A stretch of 64,000 nucleotides of DNA from Microtetraspora sp. NBRC 16547 (GCF_030268965.1 NZ_BSSE01000001.1:445796-509795); one strand, 5' to 3'; positions 30,270-39,219 are shown, counted from the first letter of the stretch. The notes: generated by a model from the letters alone, not told the origin. Program-made: numbers and translations.

Positions 30270-30776
30270 CTACGGAACGGGCGTGTCGCCCAAGAGCGTG
30301 GAGAGATCGGAAACCAGCCAGCGACCATTCTCCCTGGTCATCACGAGGCGTAGCCGGTTCTGGCTCACCTCCTGCCGCGGCCGGTCCTGCCCCGGTTCGC
30401 GGCTGCTGGTGACCATGTTCAGGAACACCAGGATCCGGACCTCCTCTGGGGTGGCCGACTCGACCGCGGCGGCGGCCACGACCGCCTGTCGTACCTCCTG
30501 TCGCTGCCGGGCGAGCGGCGGCAGGGTCCGGGCGAGCCGGGCATAACGGCCGGCGAGCGCACCCGTGGTGTGGCTCCTGGCCCGGGCGAGGTCCTCCCCC
30601 GTCGTCCGGTAGTCGTAGGACAACATGTCGGCCGCGTACGAGCGAGCCGCGGTCATCGCCTCGCGCCCCGCCGCGACACCGCTCTGGATGCGGCTCAGGT
30701 CCGTGTACAGCCAGGCGACCGTGGCGGCGAGCCCGACCGTCAGCGCCGCGAGGACCGCGATGAGAATCCGTCTCAC
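30270..30776 (-). CDS. Small membrane-anchored protein, Mce-associated-like, second of a pair
   Basis: Function unknown. 168 residues from GTG 30776, which overlaps the stop of the preceding gene (GTGA). One N-terminal membrane helix (RRILIAVLAALTVGLAATVA), a helical Ala/Arg-rich region, then a beta-rich C-terminal part ending NGRWLVSDLSTLLG. This arrangement (one TM plus a SnoaL/NTF2-like extracytoplasmic domain) resembles Mce-associated membrane proteins. Paralogous in layout to its neighbour: both have an ALDHRT/SYDYRT-like motif and a GRWLVS end. The location between rplL and rpoB is unusual. Confidence 0.7.
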   Translation of the reverse strand: MRRILIAVLAALTVGLAATVAWLYTDLSRIQSGVAAGREAMTAARSYAADMLSYDYRTTGEDLARARSHTTGALAGRYARLARTLPPLARQRQEVRQAVVAAAAVESATPEEVRILVFLNMVTSSREPGQDRPRQEVSQNRLRLVMTRENGRWLVSDLSTLLGDTPVP

Positions 30777-31273
30777 TGCACCAGCTCCGACCTGGAGACC
30801 AGCCATCGGCCACCGGCCTTGGTGACCTCCATCCGCCATCGGTAGAGGCGTTCCTCCGGCCGGTGCTTGTCGTCCGCCTCCCAGCGGATCAGCGCGTCGC
30901 CCACGACCAGGACCTCGGCGGTGCGCCCCTCCCCCGCCATCGACACCAGGCCTGCCGCGCGGAGCACTCCGGTTTGCGACACCTCGCGCTCCAGAGTGGC
31001 CTGCCTCAGCGCGGCCCGGGCCTTCACGTACCCGTCACGGGCCTGACCGGTCGAGGTGTCGATGAGCCGCTTCACGTCCTGGTCGACCGTACGGTGGTCG
31101 AGCGCGAGCAGGGCGGCCGCGTGCACGGTGGCGGCCTGGACGGCCGCCCGGCGGTCCCGCTCGTCCGCCTGCGCCGCGTTCCGGCTCGTCCCGGCCCACA
31201 CCGCGGCCGCGGCCAGCCCGGCCACGAGCACCGCCAGCCCTGCGATCAGCGCGCGTCCCACCGGTGGGCTCAC
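30773..31273 (-). CDS. Small membrane-anchored protein, Mce-associated-like, first of a pair
   Basis: Function unknown. 166 residues from GTG 31273 with AGGGGG upstream. Membrane helix at about 7-27 (ALIAGLAVLVAGLAAAAVWA), then a helical segment with ALLALDHRTVDQDVKRLI and a C-terminal beta-rich part with VLVVGDALIRWEADD and GGRWLVSRSELVQ. Likely faces the cell-wall side. The downstream partner shares its layout and overlaps it by 4 bases, so the two are probably made together. It comes after the rplL terminator and may have its own promoter. Confidence 0.7.
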   Translation of the reverse strand: MSPPVGRALIAGLAVLVAGLAAAAVWAGTSRNAAQADERDRRAAVQAATVHAAALLALDHRTVDQDVKRLIDTSTGQARDGYVKARAALRQATLEREVSQTGVLRAAGLVSMAGEGRTAEVLVVGDALIRWEADDKHRPEERLYRWRMEVTKAGGRWLVSRSELVQ

Positions 31274-31364
31274 CCCCTGAACATGTCATCGGGCCCGGGA
31301 GGGTTTCCCGCTACATAGATCGACATATCAGAGTCCGCCGATACGGCGGGGCCGTACGAAAGCG

Positions 31365-31398
31365 GAAAGGGCGGCCACCCGAAGGTGACCGCCCTTTC
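31365..31398 (-). terminator. rplJL terminator
   Basis: GAAAGGGCGG (31365-31374) pairs with CCGCCCTTTC (31389-31398) and continues inward by four pairs after one mismatch, around a 4-base loop. About 17 bases past the rplL stop. Confidence 0.75.
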
Positions 31399-31414
31399 GC
31401 GGGAAACGTCAGAG

Positions 31415-31804
31415 TTACTTGACGGTGACGCTGGCGCCGGCGCCCTCCAGGGCAGCCTTGGCCTTCTCCGCCTGCTCCTTGTTGACCTTGCCGTCGAAGA
31501 CGGGCTTGGGAGCGCCGTCCACGAGGTCCTTGGCCTCCTTGAGGCCCAGGCTGGTCAGAGCGCGGATCTCCTTGATGACCTGGATCTTCTTGTCGCCGGC
31601 CGACTCGAGGATGACCTCGAACTCGTCCTGCTCCTCGGCCTCCTCGGCGGCGGGCGCGCCCGGGGCGGCAGCCGCGGCGACGGCGACCGGAGCGGCGGCC
31701 TTGACGTCGAAGGTCTCCTCGAAGAGCTTCACGAAGTCGGACAGCTCAAGGAGGGTCATCTCCTTGAAGGACTCGAGCAGCTCGTCGGTGCTGAGCTTCG
31801 CCAT
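31415..31804 (-). CDS. rplL: 50S ribosomal protein L7/L12
   Basis: Stalk protein that recruits translational GTPases. 129 residues: N-terminal dimerisation domain [20 protein letters not shown], an Ala/Pro hinge with an acidic run ([13 protein letters not shown]), and the factor-binding domain ([20 protein letters not shown]). 81 bp after rplJ, followed by a hairpin terminator. Confidence 0.97.
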   Translation of the reverse strand: MAKLSTDELLESFKEMTLLELSDFVKLFEETFDVKAAAPVAVAAAAAPGAPAAEEAEEQDEFEVILESAGDKKIQVIKEIRALTSLGLKEAKDLVDGAPKPVFDGKVNKEQAEKAKAALEGAGASVTVK

Positions 31805-31885
31805 GGTGTGTTCCTCCGTGTGGATCTAGCAAAAACGTGCAGGGACCGCGGTGTGCGCTTCCCCCCAGGTCCGTGGTGGACGGAC

Positions 31886-32410
31886 CTACTCGCCGGCCTC
31901 TTCGCGCTTGGCGCGCAGGGCCTCGGCCAGTCGAGCCATGTTGGTCGGCAGCGCGGCGAAGGTGGCGGCAGCCTGGGACTGCTTCGCCTTCAGCGCACCG
32001 GCCAGCTTCGCGAGGAGGATCTCGCGGGACTCAAGGTCGGCAAGCTTGGAGATCTCGGTCGGGGTCATCGACTTGCCGTCGACGACACCACCCTTGATCA
32101 CCAGAAGGGGGTTGGCCTTGGCGAAATCACGCAGGCCCTTGGCCGTCTCGACCACGTCGCCCTTGACGAACGCGATCGCGGTCGGGCCCTGGAACAGGTC
32201 GTCCAGAGCGGTGATCCCGGCGTTGTTCGCCGCGATCTTAGCCAGCGTGTTCTTCGCCACGGCGAACTTCGCATTCCCACCGAGAGAAACGCGCAGCTCC
32301 TTGAGCTGAGCGACGGTGAGACCGCGGTATTCGGTCAGAACGGCGCCGCTGGAGCCTTCGAACTCATTCTCGAGTTCGGCAACCGCGGTCACCTTATCCG
32401 CCCTCGCCAT
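31886..32410 (-). CDS. rplJ: 50S ribosomal protein L10
   Basis: Base of the L7/L12 stalk. 174 residues: [40 protein letters not shown], and the C-terminal helix that binds L12 dimers ([18 protein letters not shown]). AGGAGG site just upstream. The preceding leader has the features of an L10-binding leader and an intrinsic attenuator. Confidence 0.97.
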   Translation of the reverse strand: MARADKVTAVAELENEFEGSSGAVLTEYRGLTVAQLKELRVSLGGNAKFAVAKNTLAKIAANNAGITALDDLFQGPTAIAFVKGDVVETAKGLRDFAKANPLLVIKGGVVDGKSMTPTEISKLADLESREILLAKLAGALKAKQSQAAATFAALPTNMARLAEALRAKREEAGE

Positions 32411-32449
32411 GGGCCTCCTTCCAGATGTGCCACCGGCGAAGGCGTCCAG

Positions 32450-32484
32450 AAAAAGGAGGAGCCCCGGCGCAGGCGCACGGGGCT
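32450..32484 (-). terminator. Attenuator hairpin in the rplJ leader
   Basis: On the minus strand AGCCCCG and CGGGGCT (with an inner GCG/CGC and one bulged base) form a stem at 32484-32460, directly followed by CCTCCTTTTT (T-run 32454-32450). This is the clearest intrinsic-terminator signature in the window and lies about 40 bases before rplJ. Confidence 0.65.
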
Positions 32485-32620
32485 GACACAGGCGCGAACG
32501 CGCCCGAAGCTCACATCACACCTACGCTGGTCGCCCACTGAGCGGATCCTTCGGTCACCGGACTTGGCAGTCCGACGACGACCGGCGGTCTTTGGCAAAC
32601 GCCAGAATAGAGCCCCGACC
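32485..32620 (-). ncRNA. Probable L10 leader (ribosomal protein L10-binding mRNA leader)
   Basis: The region between the lipoprotein gene and the attenuator contains, on the minus strand, AAGACCGCCGG, a GGTGACCGAAGGATCC segment, and GGCGACCAGCGTAGGTG, arranged as in known L10 leaders upstream of rplJ. Together with the hairpin and T-run it suggests that L10-L12 binding controls read-through. Recognised by eye, not by a covariance model. Confidence 0.5.
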
Positions 32621-32634
32621 CCCTGGACGCCAAA

Positions 32635-33456
32635 TCAGTTGCCGTGGACGCTTTGCGGCAGCTCCCCGACCTCGTCCGCGGGCGGCGTCTCGATCGCCAC
32701 GGACTCGTTGAACGACGTGAAGGCGACGGTGGCGTTGAACGAGCCCCGGCCGGGGGTGCCGTTCAGCGTGATCTTCCGGGGCAGGCCGTCGGCGTCGATC
32801 CACGCGTCGAACTTCATGTCGTCGATCTTGGCCATACCGGCCTCCGCCTTGGCGCGTACCTCTGGGGCGAGCTGCTTCACGGCCTCCGCCACCGGGAAGG
32901 TGCCCGAGTAGTGCGTGGTGTCCACCCCGCCGACCTGCTCGCCGCCGACCGCCTTGACGTCCTTGGAGGCCGTCAGGAGCGCCACGCTGGTCTTGAGGTC
33001 GATCTGCTGGGCCCGGCTGAGGATCTCGTCCACGTTGACGCCTCCGGAGGCGCCGAGCTTCCGGAGATCAAGCTTGATCCACGGCTTGCTCGCGCCCACT
33101 AGGGTCTTGAGCATGTCGTACTTCACGTAAACGGTGTCGCCCTGGAGGATCAGCCGGATCCCGCCGGGAACGTTCTGGCCGTCCACGGTGATCTGGTCGA
33201 GCGTGAGGTCCGTGGCCAGCGTGGGCTTCTGTTGGAAGCGCATCTTGCCCTGGATGGTGCCGGTGCGTTCCGTGGGGGCCGAGAAGTCCACGACGAGGTC
33301 CGCGGTGTAGGAGGTGACGTTCTGAGCCTTCTCGGAGGCCTGCTGCAGCACCTCGGACGCGGACAGCCTCACGTTCCCCAGCGAGGTCGCGGCAGGGGCG
33401 CATCCCGCGACCCCGATCACGGCGACCGCCCCGGCGGCCAGCAGAAGTCGGCGCAT
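32635..33456 (-). CDS. LprG/LppX-family lipoprotein
   Basis: Exported lipoprotein. 273 residues. Signal peptide MRRLLLAAGAVAVIGVAGC with a lipobox (VAGC) and lipidation site Cys19. The rest fits the LolA-like LppX/LprAFG fold: half-barrel strands such as QKPTLATDLTLDQITV and GIRLILQGDTVYVKYDMLK. Relatives in mycobacteria carry triacylated lipids to the cell surface; the ligand here is unknown. It lies between rplA and rplJ, as in several actinomycetes. Confidence 0.85.
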   Translation of the reverse strand: MRRLLLAAGAVAVIGVAGCAPAATSLGNVRLSASEVLQQASEKAQNVTSYTADLVVDFSAPTERTGTIQGKMRFQQKPTLATDLTLDQITVDGQNVPGGIRLILQGDTVYVKYDMLKTLVGASKPWIKLDLRKLGASGGVNVDEILSRAQQIDLKTSVALLTASKDVKAVGGEQVGGVDTTHYSGTFPVAEAVKQLAPEVRAKAEAGMAKIDDMKFDAWIDADGLPRKITLNGTPGRGSFNATVAFTSFNESVAIETPPADEVGELPQSVHGN

Positions 33457-33553
33457 GTCTTGAGTCCCTTCAAGTCCGGATGACTGCCCTTGACCCTATG
33501 GTGCCCGCCTCGCCGACGCGCGATCTGCGCGGCATCCCGACATTCCGTACACG

Positions 33554-33590
33554 AGAAAACCCCTGCCCGGACATCCGGACAGGGGTTCTC
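33554..33590 (-). terminator. rplA terminator
   Basis: AACCCCTG (33558-33565) pairs with CAGGGGTT (33580-33587), and an inner CCGG/CCGG stem follows after one mismatch, with loop ACAT. 15 bases past the rplA stop. A short run of T on the minus strand follows. Confidence 0.75.
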
Positions 33591-33604
33591 TCAGGTGTGT
33601 GAGA

Positions 33605-34318
33605 TCAGGCGTCGATCTCGGCGGTCAGCGCCCGCGTCACGTTCGGGTCGACCGGGATGCCCGGGCCCATGGACGTGGTGAAGGTGACCTTCTTGAGGTA
33701 ACGGCCCTTGGCGGCCGACGGCTTGAGACGCAGCACCTCGTCGAGGGCGGCGGCGTAGTTCTCGACGAGCTGACGCTCCTCGAAGGACGCCTTGCCGATG
33801 ATGAAGTGCAGGTTCGCGTGCCGGTCGACACGGAACTCGATCTTGCCGCCCTTGATGTCGGTGACGGCCTTGCCGACGGCCGGGGTGACGGTCCCGGTCT
33901 TCGGGTTGGGCATGAGACCGCGCGGACCGAGCACGCGGCCGAGGCGGCCGACCTTGCCCATCAGGTCCGGGGTCGCGACGACGGCGTCGAAGTCGAGACG
34001 GCCCTTGGCCACTTCCTCGATCAGGTCGTCGGCGCCCACGATGTCGGCGCCCGCGGCGCGCGCCTCCTCGGCACGGTCGCCGGTCGCGAAGACCAGGACC
34101 CGGGCGGTCTTACCGGTGCCGTGCGGGAGGTTGACGGTGCCACGGACCATCTGGTCCGCCTTGCGCGGGTCGACGCCCAGACGCAGGGCGACCTCGACGG
34201 TGGCGTCGAACTTGGTGGTCGCGGTCTTCTTCGCCAGCCGGACGCCGTCCAGCGGGCTGTAGAAGTGGTCGCGGTCGACCTGGCCGGCCGCGTTCTTCCA
34301 GTTCTTGCTGCGCTTCAC
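33605..34318 (-). CDS. rplA: 50S ribosomal protein L1
   Basis: L1-stalk protein guiding E-site tRNA release; in many bacteria it represses its own L11-L1 operon. 237 residues: [40 protein letters not shown], and the conserved [18 protein letters not shown]. 74 bp after rplK. Confidence 0.97.
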   Translation of the reverse strand: MKRSKNWKNAAGQVDRDHFYSPLDGVRLAKKTATTKFDATVEVALRLGVDPRKADQMVRGTVNLPHGTGKTARVLVFATGDRAEEARAAGADIVGADDLIEEVAKGRLDFDAVVATPDLMGKVGRLGRVLGPRGLMPNPKTGTVTPAVGKAVTDIKGGKIEFRVDRHANLHFIIGKASFEERQLVENYAAALDEVLRLKPSAAKGRYLKKVTFTTSMGPGIPVDPNVTRALTAEIDA

Positions 34319-34392
34319 TTCAGGCTCCTCATGGAGTTCGTGGTCCGGGCCGGCGCTGGCCCTGCCACAGTGCTTGTCTGCGTCGGCGGGTA

Positions 34393-34824
34393 CTACTCGG
34401 CGATCGTGATGCCCATCGACCGGGCAGTGCCGGCGATGATCTTCTCAGCGGCCTCGACGTCGTTGGCGTTGAGGTCCTGCATCTTGGTCTCGGCGATCTG
34501 ACGCAGCTGGTCCTTGGTGAGCTTGCCCACCTTGTCCTTGTGCGGGTTCGCGCTGCCCTTCTGCAGACCGGCGGCCTTCTTGATCAGCTCGGGCGCCGGC
34601 GGCGTCTTCGTGACGAAGGTGAAGGTGCGGTCTTCGAAGATGGTGATCTCGACGGGGATGATGTTCCCCCGCTGGGCCTCCGTCGCAGCGTTGTACTGCT
34701 TGACGAATTCCATGATGTTGACGCCGTGCGGACCGAGCGCGGTACCGACCGGCGGCGCGGGCGTGGCCTGGCCAGCGGGAAGCTGGACCTTGACCAGTGC
34801 CGCGATCTTCTTCTTGGGAGGCAT
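34393..34824 (-). CDS. rplK: 50S ribosomal protein L11
   Basis: GTPase-centre protein and thiopeptide target. 143 residues: [59 protein letters not shown]. The N-terminal prolines of the thiostrepton site (PAPPVG) are intact. GTPase-associated C-terminal domain present. Confidence 0.97.
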   Translation of the reverse strand: MPPKKKIAALVKVQLPAGQATPAPPVGTALGPHGVNIMEFVKQYNAATEAQRGNIIPVEITIFEDRTFTFVTKTPPAPELIKKAAGLQKGSANPHKDKVGKLTKDQLRQIAETKMQDLNANDVEAAEKIIAGTARSMGITIAE

Positions 34825-34867
34825 GCTCTCTCCGGGTCCTTGACTACTTGAATCTCTCAGCCCGAGC

Positions 34868-34938
34868 CCTCACCACGTGAGGACACGGCGACACCGTGAT
34901 CGGTGCCGCCGCCCGGGCTCACCCTCACGACCGTGAGG
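34868..34938 (-). promoter_or_regulatory. Structured nusG-rplK spacer, three hairpins
   Basis: Three consecutive hairpins: 34868-34882 (CCTCAC/GTGAGG), 34886-34911 (CGGCG.CACCG paired with CGGTG.CGCCG) and 34923-34938 (CCTCACG/CGTGAGG). They fill the gap between the nusG stop and rplK. In other bacteria this leader carries an L1-binding site; that assignment here is a guess. Confidence 0.4.
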
Positions 34939-34964
34939 ACGACTAACGAGTCTATTCCAGGCCG

Positions 34965-35735
34965 TCAGATCTTCGAGACCTGGTTGAACGACAGCTCGAC
35001 AGGGGTCTCGCGGCCGAAGATCGACACGAGCACCTTGAGCTTCTGCGACTCGATGCTGATCTCGCTGACCGTGGCGGGAAGCGTGGCGAACGGGCCGTCC
35101 ATGACGGTGACGGACTCGCCGACCTCGAACTCGACGGTCGCGGCGGCCGCCTTGGAGGCCGCCTTCTTCACTTCCTCCGTCGGCTCGGGCGCCAGCAGCT
35201 TGGCGACCTCGTCGAGGTTCAGCGGGCTCGGCTTGTTCGAGAGGCCGACGAAGCCGGTGACGCCGGGCGTGTTGCGCACCGCGGCCCAGGACTCGTCGGT
35301 GAGGTCCATCCGAACCAGGACGTACCCCGGAAGCACACGCTCCTTGATCGGAGTCTTCTTGCCGCCCTTGAACTCCGTGATCGTGTGGGTCGGGACCTCG
35401 ACCTGGAAGATGTAGTCCTCCATGTTGAGGGACCCGGTACGGCTCTCGATGTTCTGCTTCACGCGGTTCTCATAGCCGGCGTAGGAGTGGATCACGTACC
35501 ACTCGCCGAACTGGCCGCGGAGCTGGCGCTTGAACTCCTCGACGGGGTCGATCTCCGGGACGACATCGCCGTCTTCGTCGACCTCTGCCACGGCCTCGCC
35601 CGAGTCGGCGTCAACATCAACGTCAGCGCCGTCCTCGCCGGCGGCAGCGGTGTCGTCGACCTTCTCTACGGCCTCGTCCGGCTCGGTCTCCCACTCATCG
35701 CGGGAGCCATCGACCGGCAGCGGGGACTCGGACAC
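34965..35735 (-). CDS. nusG: Transcription termination/antitermination factor NusG
   Basis: Binds the beta' clamp and couples RNA polymerase to Rho or to S10 on the ribosome. 256 residues from GTG 35735 ([16 protein letters not shown]) with GAGGAAGAG upstream. The first 75 residues are a strongly acidic extension; the NGN domain begins at [19 protein letters not shown] (Trp79) and the KOW domain near [16 protein letters not shown]. Such an acidic N-terminus is typical of actinobacterial NusG. 52 bp after secE. Confidence 0.95.
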   Translation of the reverse strand: MSESPLPVDGSRDEWETEPDEAVEKVDDTAAAGEDGADVDVDADSGEAVAEVDEDGDVVPEIDPVEEFKRQLRGQFGEWYVIHSYAGYENRVKQNIESRTGSLNMEDYIFQVEVPTHTITEFKGGKKTPIKERVLPGYVLVRMDLTDESWAAVRNTPGVTGFVGLSNKPSPLNLDEVAKLLAPEPTEEVKKAASKAAAATVEFEVGESVTVMDGPFATLPATVSEISIESQKLKVLVSIFGRETPVELSFNQVSKI

Positions 35736-35787
35736 GGTGACTCTTCCTCTTTCGTCGGTGACATGACGTGCGACGACCAGGGTCGGA

Positions 35788-36072
35788 TCAGGATCCGCCG
35801 AAGACCACCAGCACACCCTTCGTCAGCAGGAAGTCTAGCCCGGCCACGATCGCAACCATGATCACAACAAAGCCGAGGACCACAGAAGTGTAAGTGATCA
35901 GATCCTTGCGCCTCGGCCAGATGACCTTATGCAGTTCGGCGACGACCTGCCGATAGAAAAGCGCGGGAGAGGTCCGCTTGGCCTTCTTCTCACCGCTCGG
36001 CTTGCCTGGCTTTCCAGCGGTCTCGCCGCGGGTGTCGATCGCCACAATCCTCACCTGATTCGTCGTGTCCAT
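35788..36072 (-). CDS. secE: Sec translocon subunit SecE
   Basis: Clamp subunit of the SecYEG channel. 94 residues from ATG 36072 ([20 protein letters not shown]); the open frame starts earlier, inside the tRNA spacer. A charged cytosolic region and the amphipathic helix [20 protein letters not shown] are followed by a single membrane helix [20 protein letters not shown]. Standard position between tRNA-Trp and nusG. Confidence 0.95.
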   Translation of the reverse strand: MDTTNQVRIVAIDTRGETAGKPGKPSGEKKAKRTSPALFYRQVVAELHKVIWPRRKDLITYTSVVLGFVVIMVAIVAGLDFLLTKGVLVVFGGS

Positions 36073-36121
36073 CGCAACTTGCGGCGCGCTTTCACGCCTT
36101 TGGTGCGCGGACCGCACTCCG

Positions 36122-36194
36122 CAGGGCACGAGGGACTCGAACCCCCAACCGCCGGTTTTGGAGACCGGTGCGCTACCAATTGCGCTAGTGCCCT
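36122..36194 (-). tRNA. tRNA-Trp (CCA)
   Basis: 73-nt cloverleaf on the minus strand. The acceptor stem AGGGCAC/GTGCCCT is perfect, the D-arm is GCGC...GCGC, the anticodon stem CCGGT/ACCGG encloses loop CTCCAAA (anticodon CCA), and the T-arm contains GGTTCGAGTCC. Discriminator base G, the identity element of bacterial tRNA-Trp. The 3' CCA is not encoded. It precedes secE, as in many actinobacteria. Confidence 0.95.
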
Positions 36195-36392
36195 AAGCCG
36201 TGCACCACGATACCCGAGAAACGGATCGACACCGCCGAACGTTTCCGTCGTGGCCCACTAGACGCTGAAGTGTACGTGGGAATGGCGACTTCGTCGAACC
36301 AGATCGTCCGCGCTGCTCAAAGCTACCTTGAGCGACCGTCCGGATGCTGGATAAGCGGAGAAGGATTCCCGCAGGTCTGAAACGATGGAGGC

Positions 36393-37598
36393 ATGACCCG
36401 ACCCCGCATCTCCGCGCGTATCTCCGCGATCTCAGAGTCCGCGACGCTGGCCGTGGACGCCAAGGCGAAGGCGATGAAGGCGGCCGGTCGGCCGGTCATC
36501 GGCTTCGGCGCCGGCGAGCCCGACTTCCCGACGCCCGACTACATCGTCGAGGCGGCCATCGAGGCGTGCCGGAACCCCAGGTTCCACAAGTACACGCCGG
36601 CCGGGGGTCTGCCCGAGCTCAAGCAGGCGATCGCCGAGAAGACGCTGCGCGACTCCGGGTTCCAGGTCGACGCCTCGCAGGTGCTGGTGACCAACGGCGG
36701 CAAGCAGGCCGTCTACGAGGCCTTCGCGACCCTGCTCGACCCGGGTGACGAGGTCCTGGTCGTCGCGCCCTACTGGACGACCTATCCGGAGGCGATCAAG
36801 CTCGCCGGCGGCGTCCAGGTCGACGTCGTGACCGACGAGACGACGGGATACCTCGCGTCGGTCGAGCAGCTGGAGGAGAAGCTCACCGAGCGGACCAAGG
36901 TGCTGCTGTTCGTCTCACCGTCCAACCCGACCGGAGCCGTCTACTCGCCCGCGCAGGTCGAGGAGATCGGCCGCTGGGCGCTGGACAAGGGTCTCTGGGT
37001 CGTCACCGACGAGATCTACGAGCACCTCGTGTACGGCGGCGCGACGTTCTCCAGCATCGCGACGGCCGTGCCCGAGTTGCGCGAGCGCGTGGTCGTCCTC
37101 AACGGCGTGGCCAAGACGTACGCGATGACCGGCTGGCGGGTGGGCTGGCTGATCGGGCCGTCCGACGTCGTGAAGGCCGCGACGAACCTGCAGTCGCACG
37201 CCACCTCCAACGTGTCGAACGTGGCCCAGGCCGCCGCCCTCGCCGCCGTCTCCGGCGACCTGTCGGCCGTCGCGAAGATGCGTGAGGCGTTCGACCGCCG
37301 CCGGCAGACCATGGTCCGGATGCTCAACGAGATCCCGGGCGTGGCGTGCCCTGAACCGTTCGGCGCGTTCTACGCGTACCCGACCGTCAAGGCACTGCTG
37401 GGCAAGGAGATCCGCGGCCGGCGGCCGGCCTCCTCCGCCGAGCTGGCCGAGCTGATCCTCGAAGAGGCCGAGGTAGCCCTGGTGCCCGGCGAGGCGTTCG
37501 GCACCCCCGGCTACTTCCGCCTGTCGTACGCGTTGGGCGACGACGACCTCGTCGAGGGCGTCAGCCGCGTGGCCAAGCTGCTCACGGAAGCACACTGA
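36393..37598 (+). CDS. Class I pyridoxal-phosphate aminotransferase (aspartate/prephenate type)
   Basis: PLP-dependent transamination, most likely aspartate:2-oxoglutarate and possibly prephenate. 401 residues. Fold type I motifs: [14 protein letters not shown] near the N-terminus, SNPTG at 177-181 (Asn178), Asp206 in [10 protein letters not shown] and the Schiff-base Lys241 in [17 protein letters not shown]-terminal Arg for the carboxylate in [12 protein letters not shown]. Subgroup I-gamma is likely from the short N-terminus. Divergent from tRNA-Trp/secE, a frequent arrangement in actinobacteria. The true substrate is not decided by sequence. Confidence 0.9.
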   Translation: MTRPRISARISAISESATLAVDAKAKAMKAAGRPVIGFGAGEPDFPTPDYIVEAAIEACRNPRFHKYTPAGGLPELKQAIAEKTLRDSGFQVDASQVLVTNGGKQAVYEAFATLLDPGDEVLVVAPYWTTYPEAIKLAGGVQVDVVTDETTGYLASVEQLEEKLTERTKVLLFVSPSNPTGAVYSPAQVEEIGRWALDKGLWVVTDEIYEHLVYGGATFSSIATAVPELRERVVVLNGVAKTYAMTGWRVGWLIGPSDVVKAATNLQSHATSNVSNVAQAAALAAVSGDLSAVAKMREAFDRRRQTMVRMLNEIPGVACPEPFGAFYAYPTVKALLGKEIRGRRPASSAELAELILEEAEVALVPGEAFGTPGYFRLSYALGDDDLVEGVSRVAKLLTEAH

Positions 37599-37631
37599 GC
37601 CGCATAATCGCACAAACCGCACGAATCGTAC

Positions 37632-37664
37632 GAAAGGCCCGGACCGCCATGGTCCGGGCCTTTC
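37632..37664. terminator. Bidirectional terminator, perfect 14-bp stem
   Basis: GAAAGGCCCGGACC (37632-37645) and GGTCCGGGCCTTTC (37651-37664) flank a 5-base loop. It lies between the convergent aminotransferase and PASTA genes. T-containing on one side and A-containing on the other, so it can serve both. Confidence 0.8.
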
Positions 37665-37747
37665 CGGTATCTTGCGGCACCCGCTGAGAGCGCCGTTCGC
37701 CGTCCGCGTGGCTACCGTACGCGGCGGCGCGAGACCCGTGCGGATCT

Positions 37748-38722
37748 TCAGCTCTCGACGACCACTCCCTCGGCGATCTTCTTGATCTCCGCGTTGGCGG
37801 CGTCGTCCCCGAGCTTCTGGACGAACGCCGGGCTGAGCATGATCTCCACCGCGAAGTCGTCACGCGGGAACCAAACCAGCGTGAGGGTGGTCTCGGGAGT
37901 GCTCGCCGCGACGTCGCCGCCCTCGGTGAGCGAGCCGATATATCCCCGCTTGCCGTGGATCTTCACTGGGGCGCCCTTGGCGTAGCCACGCCGGTCACGG
38001 GCGGCCTTCCCCTTGAAGACCACCGCCTGCACCGAGTACTGCCCGGTGCTCGCCAGGCTCGGCTCGACCCACGTGGTGGTAAAGCTGGTCTTGCCGAAGC
38101 CGTCCTTGCCCGACCACTTGCCCCATTCGAGGCCGTCGGGCAGGTAATCCAGATGAACACCGCCGAAGGTTCGGCCGTCACCCAGGTCACCGAGGTCCTG
38201 CAGCGGATTGTCCCCGGCGGGCACGGCCGACGGTGCCGACGTCGGCGCGGGGGCCGTCGCGATGGTGACCTCCACGGTGGAGCCTTCCGGGGCCACGGTC
38301 CCGCCGACCGGCTGCTGCGCGATGATCGTTCCCGGCTGCTGCCCTTCGGTGACGACCTTCTTCCAGCCCACCACGAAACCGGCGGTCTCCAGGATCTCCC
38401 TGACGCCCTCGTTGGTGACCCCGACGACGTTCGGCACGACATTTCCGGAGATGGCGCGATCGTCACCCGCGGGCTCGGACGTTCCGATCGCAGGCGTCCC
38501 CACCGGTGCCGCCGCCGGAGCCGCCGTCGAGGCCAGGTAGACCGGTATGGCTCCCGCCACCGCGGCCGTCAGCAGCGCGGCTCCCGCCGTACGAAACCGG
38601 ACGACCTGGCGACGGTTGCGCCGCCGGATCCGCTGCCCCATCGACGGCGGGGCCTGGACGCCGGCCACCCGGGAGGCCATGGCCTCCTTCAGCGTGTCTT
38701 CCACGTTCACGTCCACGTTCAT
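37748..38722 (-). CDS. Membrane protein with one PASTA domain, partner of the upstream sigma factor
   Basis: 324 residues from ATG 38722, overlapping the sigma-factor stop by 4 bases (ATGA). Cytosolic N-terminus of about 38 residues with DTLKEAMASRVAGVQAPPSM, a basic stop RIRRRNRRQ, one membrane helix (TAGAALLTAAVAGAIPVYLA), then an extracytoplasmic part. A PASTA domain lies at about residues 95-155 (VVPNVVGVTNEGVREILETA to GSTVEVTIA). The C-terminal 150 residues are beta-rich and unfamiliar (DYLPDGLEWGKWSGKDGFGK). PASTA domains bind muropeptides or beta-lactams in kinases and PBPs. Coupling to a sigma factor suggests an anti-sigma or sensor role; this is inference. Confidence 0.75.
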   Translation of the reverse strand: MNVDVNVEDTLKEAMASRVAGVQAPPSMGQRIRRRNRRQVVRFRTAGAALLTAAVAGAIPVYLASTAAPAAAPVGTPAIGTSEPAGDDRAISGNVVPNVVGVTNEGVREILETAGFVVGWKKVVTEGQQPGTIIAQQPVGGTVAPEGSTVEVTIATAPAPTSAPSAVPAGDNPLQDLGDLGDGRTFGGVHLDYLPDGLEWGKWSGKDGFGKTSFTTTWVEPSLASTGQYSVQAVVFKGKAARDRRGYAKGAPVKIHGKRGYIGSLTEGGDVAASTPETTLTLVWFPRDDFAVEIMLSPAFVQKLGDDAANAEIKKIAEGVVVES

Positions 38723-39219
38723 GCCGACGCTCCTTCCAGCGTTCCCAGGCGTGTGCGGATTCTCGCCAGACCACGCGCGGCCTGGCTCTTCACGGTCCCG
38801 ACCGAGCAGCCGAGCGAGGCCGCCGTCTCGGCCTCGGACATGTCCTCCCAGTACCGCAGGACCAGTACGGCGCGCATCCGCGCCGGAAGCTTCCCCAGTT
38901 CGGCCAGCAGGAGGTCCCGCAGGCCGGGGTCGGGCGATTCCACGGGCGTGTCGGGAGGGCTCGCGAAGGTGATCTCCTGGATCACCCGCCTCCTGCGCGC
39001 TTTCGTGATCGCGGCGTTCACCACGACCCGGCGCGCGTACGCCTCGGGGTTGTCGCGTCGGATGCGCGGCCAGTGCCGGTACACCTTCTCCAGCGCGCCC
39101 TGGACCAGGTCTTCGGCGTCGTGTGGGGACGCGCCGCAGACCAGGATCGCGGTGCGGAGCAGGGCGGTGCTTCGCGCGGCCAGGAACTCGTCGAAGGCCG
39201 CCTCGTCTTCTTCCGTCAT
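38719..39219 (-). CDS. SigE-family ECF-type RNA polymerase sigma factor
   Basis: 166 residues from ATG 39219 (MTEEDEAAFDEFLAARSTAL) with AAAGGGGAG 5 bases upstream; the longer open frame overlaps the divergent gene. Region 2 has LRTAILVCGASPHDAEDLVQ and ALEKVYRHWPRIRRDNPEAY; region 4 has LPARMRAVLVLRYWEDMSEA and the helix-turn-helix SLGCSVGTVKSQAARGLARI. This is the short actinomycete SigE-like subfamily (TIGR02983 type). Translationally coupled to the PASTA membrane protein downstream. The regulon is unknown. Confidence 0.9.
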   Translation of the reverse strand: MTEEDEAAFDEFLAARSTALLRTAILVCGASPHDAEDLVQGALEKVYRHWPRIRRDNPEAYARRVVVNAAITKARRRRVIQEITFASPPDTPVESPDPGLRDLLLAELGKLPARMRAVLVLRYWEDMSEAETAASLGCSVGTVKSQAARGLARIRTRLGTLEGASA

